Shown here in pieces: positions 55,852 through 64,000 of a stretch of 64,000 bases of DNA. The notes beneath the pieces are model-generated. The model was not told the DNA's origin. It saw only the letters and a program-made list of their open reading frames with translations, and ran no database searches. This DNA comes from Bromus sterilis (lineage: Eukaryota > Streptophyta > Magnoliopsida > Poales > Poaceae). Where the stretch lies: contig OX465598.1 of NCBI GenBank assembly GCA_950022295.1, positions 344,423,324 through 344,487,323 of the forward strand. The letters run 5' to 3'. Position numbers and translations under genes: made by a program. Within the stretch, counting starts at the first letter, position 1. Every line of letters begins with the position of its first letter.

Positions 55852-58800
55852 AATTCCTGCTCGTCCTCGAGTAGGTAAATGATAACAAGCATAATTTCTG
55901 TGGTGACATGCTAGCAACCATATAAGAACTTTTAAGTAAAGCAATCAAGGCATGTAATTCAATTCAAGTCATAACAGGCAAGAGTCTATATTAGCATTGA
56001 AACAAGCAACATAAGAACATAAAGGTGCAAGAGCTCTCGCTGTCCGTGAGTCGAATGTATCCAAATGATGTTTTCGTGCAAGAAAGGGGATAGGGATATA
56101 CGAGATAGTAAAACATAGTTTTTATTGTTGAGAACTTAATCTACTAAAGTTTCACACTTGGTCTTCTTTGGGATCTTATCTTGACTCATCCCCAAACCAC
56201 TAGCCAGGTACAAGTCAAAATGATCCACTCCTTTTCGATATTTTGAGCACTCATGCAATGGATGAGCCTAAACAAGAAAGTTGACACTTGGGATGGCAAA
56301 GAGAGAAAAAATGATGGGGGAGGAAGACAAAAAAGGTGTGAAAGGCTCACATCAAAGAGGACAATCATTGGCGAGAGAAAGCCAAATGATAGATATGATG
56401 TGAGGAGTAGGGATTGCCATGCAACAGATTCACATATGAGCTAAGGTAAGCTCTCCAATGGAACTAGTGGGGGTGAATCCAACTTGCTTGCTCAAGAAGA
56501 CCTAGAGCTCATTTGAGGAGGCTCATCATTGGAATATACAAGCCAAGTTCTATAGTGTGAAGGTCCCCACATAGCTATATGCATGAATGATAATCTCTAT
56601 GGAGTACAAGATACAAGAGGGAGTACGAGTGTGGATCTCTCAAAAGGAATAGTAGTGTGCCCCCTTCTCCCTTTTTATTTCTTTTTCTCTTTTTTGTATT
56701 TTTTTGTGGCCTCAATGGCTCTTTCTATTTCTCTCATTTGTCCTCTTTGGGATCTTTTGATTTTGTCCTCTTTGGGATCTTTTGATTTTGTCCCCTTTGG
56801 GATCTTTTCCTCACTTTAGGGGAAACACTCTATATATTACAAGAAGTATAGAAGATCTTTCACAGTTTACAAAAGTACTTAACATAAAGAAAATGAAACA
56901 ATCAGGAAGTATGCAAATGTATGCCTCTGCCAGTGTAGCAGGATATGCAATGATACTAGCGCGTCATGTAGTAATGATTAGGGCAAGGTCCAACTAGCAT
57001 GCGTCTCATCGGTCAAGCAAAAGCATGTAAGACACGAAGATCAAGTCATGAGAAGGTGGATGTTTCATGACAATGTATCTCGGAAAGGCTGTGGAAATAC
57101 CTTGATAGGTAGGTATGGTGGCTGTTTTGAGGAAGGATATAAGGAGGTTTATGATGACAGAGCGTATCATGCCAAGGATTTGGATGCACCGGCGAAGGTG
57201 GACGCCAACTCTCGGAGTGAGAAGGAGGCAATGCACGACACATGAGAGGCTAGAAAAATATGGGTAGGTGGAAGTGTCAACTTTCGAATACTCACATTAG
57301 TTCGAAGAACTCATGCACTTATTATCGGTAACTCTCAATCTAATTAGGAGGTTCACAAAGAGACAAGTACCCCTAGGAGGTGTGTATGGGGATTTGGTTA
57401 TCCTTGCGCATCCTCGACTCATGGTACGTGAGTGTACTCTAATATTCGATCCCTCCAAAGATTAGTGATCCATCTAGTAGCTAAAGTTCTCAACTAATTT
57501 TGTAAGTTTTTCGAAAATAAACACGGATTGCCCAAAATACGACATCTATCACTAATAGGCTAAAGCTCTTGATACCAAAAGTTCAAACATTACTCATGGA
57601 AATACCTCAAAACTATTGCAAGTTACTACTACAATCGAATAGCAACCTCAATTACCAGAAAATGCTAATGTAGCCCGAGCTACATGTATCTCATTTTTTT
57701 TGAAAAAATAAAAAAGAATACTTAAACAGTTCAAAAAATTCTGAATTTTTTTATAGATATACATACACATGTATAGGACATTTGTGCAAAGTTTCATACA
57801 ATTATACTTTAATGCGCCACGGGAAACAATTTGACAAATATTTGATTTTAAATGGGTTTTTTTCTTTTTCTTTTTGGGCCAAAATTTTGTTATTTTTGTG
57901 CAGAATGCATATTACAATATTTTTGAACCAAAATTTACATGTTTGTGTGGTATTCATGTAAGTTACCACAGAAAAAAATTCAATTTTTTTGGAAACTTTT
58001 AAATATTTTTTTTGAATTTTTCAAAATAAAGGGCTACATGTAGCTCGAGCTACATAAATTCGCACTCCGTCAATTACCTACTCCAAGTCAAGACACAAAA
58101 CTCAGTGCAACAGGAAAACTCTCTAAACAAGATAAACATTAAAACTCAAGAGAGTTCTAGCAACAAACTAAACAAAAGGTCTTAAAAATATAAGCATGAA
58201 AACTAAGAGCTAAACATGACAGTAGCTATGAAAAAGATAAAGAACACACACACCAAAGATAAGCATGAAAATCCTATGTTGTGTTCTAGGGAGAAGTGGA
58301 GCGTGTTTCTCTCCCACACAAACAAAGCTGGGTTCTAACTTGTTATGAACAGAAAGCAAAGCTAAGGAAAACTAAAAAGGAAATAAAGAGAAAGACGCTC
58401 CAAGCATAGCACATAACGCATGAAGTGATAAAAATAAAGTGGAACGAAAGGTGAACTGATAATTGTTGATGGAGAAGGGGATGCATGGGGGCATCCCCAA
58501 GCTTAGACGCTTGAGTCTTCCTGAATATTTCTTGGGGGTGCACGGGGACATCCCCAAGCTTGAGCATTTGACCCTCCTGAATCTTCTTTTATCATCTTCC
58601 CTCGCACACTTGAAAACTCCCTTCATACATAACTCATCATAATCTGATTAGCGAGGTTAGTACCCATAATAAAATATTTTTTCCCTACTGGAAATAAGTA
58701 TATTCTTGAAGAGCTACTGTTTCTCAAGATCTCCAAAAAGTTTTTTCAAAGAAAAAGCAAGCTTAAGGTTTGCAAAACGAAGGAAAAGCAAAACAGGACA

Positions 58801-59205
58801 TAATCTGTGAAAAACAGACCAGCAGGTAGTAAAGAATTTTTTAGGGATACTTTTGCAACTCAAATAAAAAAACTCAGAACATACGAAAGTTCCGTGATTG
58901 TATAGATCACTCTGTGTAAAAAATTCAGCTAAAAAAGTTGAACTGGGATTTTTCTATGATTTTTCACTCACGAGGACATAATGTGTTTCCTGGACAGCAT
59001 GTCACAACTTTCACTTCCCTTGTCATACGAGGCTATAAATGGCACAAAGCTTGAAAAGTAAAGATACAATGATGTTGCTACAGTAGTAACAATCATCAAT
59101 ACCACTGAAAACAGAAGAAAAGCAAAAAGGAAAATCTAAATTCGTTGCGGGCTGCCTACCGAAAGCGCTTCTTTAAAGCCATTAGCTAGGCTTGATGCAA
59201 AAAGA
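55852..59205 (-). other. 3' non-coding module of H
   Basis: Shared with A, C, F, G and I and interrupted by a MITE at 57657-58069. Hairpin GGGGATGC..GCATCCCC at 58477-58498, with a degraded second copy near 58535. Its short ORFs are not supported as genes. Confidence 0.72.
57657..58069. mobile_element. 413-bp Mutator-like MITE
   Basis: Flanked by a 9-bp TSD TCAATTACC (57648-57656, 58070-58078); the uninterrupted sequence is seen in I at about 53656. Near-terminal inverted repeats ATGTAGCCCGAGCTACATGTA and their partner with CTCGAG lie about 12-18 bp in from each end. The interior is AT-rich with no ORF. The 9-bp TSD points to the Mutator superfamily; the outermost bases pair poorly. Confidence 0.8.
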
Positions 59206-60679
59206 TCAAGTCTTATCAAGAAAATAACTAGACCGTGTGACGGACTCAAAAGGCAACTTAATCTTATTTCTAGGTAAGTGTTCCATCCCTTTCTTGAGTG
59301 GGAATTGTAATTTTATAATCCCTTCTTCCATATCAATAACAGCACCCACGGTGCGATGAAAAGGACGTCCCAAAATAATTGGACAAGAAGGTTCACATTC
59401 AATGTCCCTAATGGTAAAATCAACGGGAACATAATTGTCATTGACAATGATAAGAACATCATCGATCTTCCCCAAAGTTTTCTTTACGGAAGAGTCAACA
59501 AGACGAACACCAAAAGAACAAGGATCAAAAGGTTTCAATTCAAATATATCATACATTCTTTTGGGCATAACGGAGGTACTAGCTCCAACATCACATAAAG
59601 CATAGCAAGAGAAGTTATTCAACTTAATTTTAATCATAGGATCCCAACCATCTTCTAGCTTTCTAGGTATGGAGGCTTCTACCCTAAGCTTCTCCTCCCT
59701 AGCTTTAATGAGAGCATTAGTGATATGCTCCGTGAAGGCAAGATTAAGTGTGCTAGTGTGGGGATCTCTAGACATCTTGTGAAAGAAATGAATAACTTCA
59801 GAAAGGGTGCAATTATCAAAATCAAGGTCACTACTATCAAGTAAAGTGGTAGTGGTGTCCTTTAGGCTAACTTGTTTGGTAGCTTCTATTGTCATAGGAG
59901 TTTCTTCTTCTACGGTTGAGGTCATAGCAACACCATTAATAGGTCCTATGGGACTAGGTGTGCATTGGATGCTAAGAGTTTGGATATACTCAACAAGTTG
60001 GATAGTAGCAACGGTATGGTGTGTAGGAAGGCTCTTAATTCTATCTTCTTCCTCCTTTTCTCTAGCCCATCTCTCTTTAAGTTTAGCCATCATCCTAATG
60101 TTTTCATTAATTTGCACATGAATATCGTTCATAGGAGTGACCTTCCTCTCCTCAAGAGGAGAAGTTCTAATTTTAAGAAATTCTACTTCATGGGCTAAAT
60201 TGTCTACCTTAGACGAGAGATTATGTAATTTGTCTAGTTTTTCCTCTACACTTTTGTTGAAGGATTTTTGGATAGTGATGAAGTCTTTAATCATACTCTC
60301 TAATTCAGAAGTGGAGTTCTTGGTGCTAGGATAAGTGTTGTTGTTCCAATAGTTGTTGGAGGGGAACGGTCTAGGATTGCTCCCAAAATTACTCCTATAA
60401 GCATTGTTATTGAAGTTGTTTCTAGAGATAAAGTTCACATCTACTTGATCTTGAGCAATCAAAGAATTTAAAGGAACATCATGAGGATCGATAGGAGATT
60501 GCTTGGTAAGTAGAGACATAATCAAGTCAACTTTTTCATTTAGGGAGGAGATCTCCTCGACAGAGTTTACCTTCCTACTTGTTGGATCTCTTTCGGTGTG
60601 CCATTGGCAATAGTTGGTCATCATCTTATCGAGTAGTTTTGTGGCAGCACCAAGCGTTGTTGACATAAAGGTTCCTCCC
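59206..60679 (-). CDS. gag-pro: gag-protease of element H, open frame truncated by G
   Basis: About 490 codons are open with no stop, unlike the copy in C. Sense order: AGGTFMSTTLGAATKLLDKM (gag C-terminal region), VDLIMSLLTKQSP, an asparagine-rich linker (NNFNNNAYRSNFGSN), coiled-coil-like segments, then the aspartic protease with ALCDVGASTSVMPKRMYDIF, the SCPIILGRPFHRTVGAVI loop and a C-terminal tail. The stop is at 59206. The gag start lies beyond G; the ATG at 60720 belongs to G's LTR and is not the true start. There is no RT downstream; the 3' module follows directly. Confidence 0.83.
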
Positions 60680-62103
60680 TGATACGCCCAAAACGTATCT
60701 ATAATTTCTGCTTGCTCCATGCTTGTTTTGTGTGATATTGCTATGTTTTAGATACACTTTCATACACTTTTGATCATATTTGGACTAACCTATTAACTCA
60801 GTGCACCCCAGTGCCAGTTTCTGTTTTCTGCTATTTTTGTATTTCAGGTTTTCCCATTATTAAAAAAGCTCAGAAAATTCTGGGAAAAATATATAAAAAT
60901 TAGCGTTCCAGAAGCTTCCTTACGCCCAAAGAGGGGCCAGTGGGCGCGGCCTAGGGGTTGGTCGCGCCGGGAGGCCGCCTAGACTCCTGGTTGTCCCCCT
61001 GGCTGCCCTCCCTTGGCCCATATTTTTACTCGCGTCGCGAAAACCCTGATTCGGATCCCTTTTCTCCAGAAGCAATTCCGATCTCCGCCGCCATCGCCGA
61101 CAAGCTTCGGGGGACCAGAATTCCTATGTCGGCACCCTGCCGGGACGGGGAAGTGCCCCCGGATTCATCTTCATCGACGTTGCTTCCTCCCTCCATGATG
61201 CGGGAGTAGTTCCTCCCCGGGGCTGAGGTTTCTACCAGTAGCTATGTTGTCTTCTCTCTCTCCCATGATGTGATCATGATTGTGATCATAGGCTATGTTA
61301 ATCTATGATGATCCCATGATGTTTCCCCTTCTTCTATGTATTGGATTGATGTACTCACTTGATCTTATCTAGTATAATTCCCAGACCATGGTGAAAACAG
61401 TCTATTGGACATGGGTTAGAAGAATATTTTCATGAGTGATTTCCTCTTTTGTGTGTGGATTGAAGATTGAGAGTCTCTTGGTGCTTGTCTTTGACTATCC
61501 TTTAGATATGTTGTGGTGATTGTGGTACTCTCTTTGGATGTTCGCATGACATTGGGAAATCCATAGATGAGAACTACGAACTCTGAGGTGTGCTTTTGTA
61601 GCCCTACACAATTCTCTTCCTCTCTTGACCACAAAGGAATGGCCTCCGAGTACGTCTCCATTGCATGTTTTATGAGGAATATCATGTGAATAGACCATGT
61701 TAATGTTGTTGAGAGTTGTCACTAGTGAAAGTATGAAGCCTAGGCCTTGTTTCCACCATTGTCACACCGTTTGTGCTCACTTTTATTACATGTTTTCTTG
61801 CTACACTTTTTATTACAAATTTATATTACCTTGTTTTGCCACACCTATCACCCATATTTTGTCATCTCTTCGCCGAACTAGTGCACCTATATAACTCCTA
61901 GTTGTATTAGGTGTGTTGGGGACACAAGAGACTTCTTGTATCTTAATTGCAGGGTTGCTTGAGAGAGACCATCTTCAACCTCTACTTCCCTGAGTTCGAT
62001 AAACCTTAGGTCATCCACTTGAGGGGAATTGCTACTGTCCTACAAACCTCTGCGCTTGGAGGCCCAACATAGTCTACAAGAATAGAAGTGTGCGTAGACA
62101 TCA
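60680..62103 (+). repeat. 5' LTR of G
   Basis: 1424 bp, from TGATACGCCCAAAACGTATC to GTAGACATCA. The terminal palindrome has one mismatch (GATACGC). A weak TATTTTT at 61021 lies at the usual TATA position. Confidence 0.88.
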
Positions 62104-62112
62104 AGCTACTTC

Positions 62113-62130
62113 TGGCGCCGTTGTCGGGGA
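62113..62130 (+). other. Primer-binding site of G (tRNA-Asp type)
   Basis: TGGCGCCGTTGTCGGGGA, one mismatch from the complement of the tRNA-Asp 3' end. Confidence 0.83.
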
Positions 62131-62209
62131 GGTAAGCATTGAAGGTATATCTTTAGAACTTGCAATTAAATCTTTTTGTTTCTTGTTTTTATTTTCACTA
62201 GTTAGGCTT

Positions 62210-62969
62210 ATGGAAAACAACAAAAATATTATGAGAGAGCTTTATGAGCTCTACCTTGAGTTGGGACATGAAGTGTTTGAAGAGAAAATCAAAAATCCTA
62301 TGGAGCTTCATTATTTGCACAACACTCATGTTAGTAGCAGTGTTATTAGTATGTCTTCTTTGAATACCTTTGATCCTAATGATATGCAAAGCTATAAGCT
62401 TGGGATGCTACGTTTTATGAAGATGATCTTTTTAGCCCCCCAAGTTTTGATGAGGAAATTTATTTTGATGACACTTTTTCTCCTATCTATGATGATTGTT
62501 GTGATGAGACTTATGCTATAAATAATACTATTTTGCAAGTGCATCATGATAAGAATGATTCATGTGATAGCTGTTTTGTTGAGTTTGCTCCCACTATTAC
62601 TAATGAGAATGATTTTGCTTATGTGGGGAGTAAAAAATTTTCTATGCTTGTGGATCAAGATAAGAAAGTTTTATGTGATACTTATATTGTTGAGTTTATT
62701 CATGATCCCACTAAAATTATTATGAGAGGAGAACATATGATCATAGATATTTCAATAATATCAAATTCCCTCTCTTTATGTTGAAAGTTTTGAAGTTGCA
62801 CTTGTTTTGCCTTCCTATGCTAATATCTTTATGCTTCAATGAGTTATTCTTCTATAAGATCCCTATGCATATGAAGCATGTTAGGCTTAAATGTGTTTCT
62901 TATTTGATTCTTGATGATCTCTTTTGTTCTTCAACTCTTATTCCTGCGAGAGCATCATTAAAATCTTAA
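62210..62969 (+). pseudogene. Frameshifted ORF of element G, acidic protein of unknown function
   Basis: Homologue of 2695-3461 in F. The ATG at 62210 gives MENNKNIMRELYELYLELGH. One base is lost near 62403 (CTTGGGATG against CTTGGGGATG in F) and one near 62716 (CACTAAAATT against CACTGAAAATT). The C-terminal part is hydrophobic (LHLFCLPMLISLCFNELFF) and ends at 62969. No retroviral domain is recognisable. The breaks differ from those in F. Confidence 0.72.
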
Positions 62970-64000
62970 GCCTAGCTAATGGCTTTACATAAGCGCTTTC
63001 GGGAGGCAGCCCGCAATGAATTTAGGTTTTCCTCTTTGTTTTTATTCTGTTTTTAGTGGTCTTGATGATTGTTACTACTGTAGCAACATCATTGTATCTT
63101 TACTTTTCAAGCTTTGTGCCAATTATAGCCTCTTATGACAAGGGAAGTGAAAGTTGTCCAGAAAACAGATTCTGTCCTCGTGACGGGAAAAATCATAGAA
63201 AAATACCAAATCATCTTTTTGAGACGAATTTTTTACACAAGGTGCTCTATAAAATCACGGAACTTTCTTATGTTATGAGTTTTTTTAATTGAGTTGCACA
63301 AGTATCCCTAAAAATTTCTTTACTACCTGCTGGTCTGTTTTTCACAGATTCTGTCCTGTTTTTCCTTTTCTTTGTTTTGCAAACCTTAAGCTTGCTTTTT
63401 CTTTGCAAAACCTTTTTGGAGATCTTGAGAAACAGTATCTCTTCAAGAATATCCTTATTTCCAGTAGAAATTTTTTTATTTTATTATGGGTACTAACCTT
63501 GCTAATCAGATTATGATGAGTTATGTATGAAGGGAGTTTTCAAGTGTGCGAGGGAAGATGATGAAAGCAGATTCAGGAGTGTCAACCGCTCAAGCTTGGG
63601 GATGCCCCCATGCATCCTCAAGAAATATTCAAGGAGACTCAAGCGTCTAAGCTTGGGGATGCCTCCGTGCATCCCCTTCTCCATAAAAAATTATCAGTTC
63701 GTCTCTCGTTTCACTATATTTTTATCACTTCATGCGTTATGTGCTATGCTTGGAGCGTCTCGCTCTTAGGTTTTATTTTTAGTTTTCTTTAGCTTTGCTG
63801 GCTGTTCATAACAAGTTAGAACCCAGATTTCTTTCTGTGGGAGAGAAACACGCTCCACTTTCAAAATCTAGAACACAACATAGGATTCTTCATGCTTATC
63901 TTTGTTGTGTGTGTTCTTTATCTTTTCATAGCTACTGCCATGTTTAGCTCTTAGTTTTCATGCTTACCTTTTTAAGAGCTTTTGTTTAGTTTATTTCTGG
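62970..64000 (+). other. 3' non-coding module of G (partial)
   Basis: Starts with the conserved GCTTTCGGGAGGCAGCCCG near 62995-63013. Hairpins at 63598-63619 (one mismatch) and 63655-63676 (perfect stem). No supported gene to the window end. Confidence 0.73.

Larger units (their letters stand above)
54259..60679 (-). mobile_element. Element H: Athila-like gag-protease retrotransposon, 5' part outside window
   Basis: 3' LTR 54259-55837 with left TSD GTACC, PPT, 3' module (split by a MITE), and an open gag-protease frame up to element G at 60680. The rest of H lies beyond the right edge. It is closest to C in coding sequence but has a B-type LTR end (TGATGGCTTCTCGCC). Confidence 0.88.
60680..64000 (+). 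mobile_element. Element G: partial LTR retrotransposon of the F family, inserted in gag of H
   Basis: 5' LTR, PBS, a frameshifted ORF and the beginning of the shared 3' module are present; the element runs off the right edge. The left TSD should be CTCCC (60675-60679). It is the same family as F, in the opposite orientation. Confidence 0.87.

Noticed and set aside
1..64000. Host genes or prokaryotic-type operons
   Set aside because: No ORF outside retrotransposons exceeds the random background, and all stretches but 51155-51607 fall inside mobile elements.

Overview
The window is a block of nested transposable elements from a large, repeat-rich grass genome. The LTR ends (TGATACG...), the tRNA-Asp-type primer-binding sites and the Angela/BARE/WIS-like copia LTR ends point to Triticeae (wheat, barley, rye or Aegilops); that is from family knowledge and was not checked by a search. 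I found no host protein gene, rRNA, tRNA or CRISPR array. Nearly every base belongs to an LTR retrotransposon or to a small DNA transposon inside one. Element letters (A, B, C, D, E, F, G, H, I, X, Z) are mine.

Left part (1-14055). Element F (minus strand) runs off the left edge and ends with its 5' LTR at 3568-5024. It sits in the 3' LTR of element E. That same LTR also holds copia element Z (5410-13743, minus), whose two 1806-bp LTRs are about 99.4% identical by eye although its coding region is ruined.

Centre (14056-51154). This is a multi-level nest, resolved by target-site duplications (TSDs). E (minus) contains D (19715-49071, minus, TSD GCGAG). D contains C (27136-46341, minus, TSD GAATG/GAATT). 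C contains A (33521-44395, plus, TSD AGTGC). A contains a copia solo LTR X (35739-37859, TSD TTGAT) and a gypsy-type solo LTR B (41420-43044, TSD CCTGG). A 900-bp hAT-like element with an 8-bp TSD splits the protease of D. D and E are one Athila-like Ty3/gypsy lineage encoding gag and protease, followed by an extra ORF of about 403 codons. No reverse transcriptase or integrase is recognisable, so they look non-autonomous.

Right part (51155-64000). A 453-bp unassigned host fragment is followed by a deleted element I (minus). I contains element H (minus, LTR at 54259, TSD GTACC), which carries gag-protease and a 413-bp Mutator-like MITE. Element G (plus, same family as F) is inserted in the gag of H and runs off the right edge.

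How the parts relate. A, C, F, G, H and I share the start of their LTRs, the polypurine tract (PPT) and a 3' non-coding module of 1-3 kb with paired hairpins. They differ in the rest of the LTR and in their ORFs (short gag, gag-protease, or an unknown acidic protein), so they look like modular parasites of a common mobilisation machinery. The most notable observation is a precise 220-nt GT-AG segment, two bases upstream of the extra ORF in D (24129-24348), that is absent at the exact corresponding point of E (after 17094). This fits a real spliceosomal intron that was lost when a spliced RNA was reverse-transcribed.
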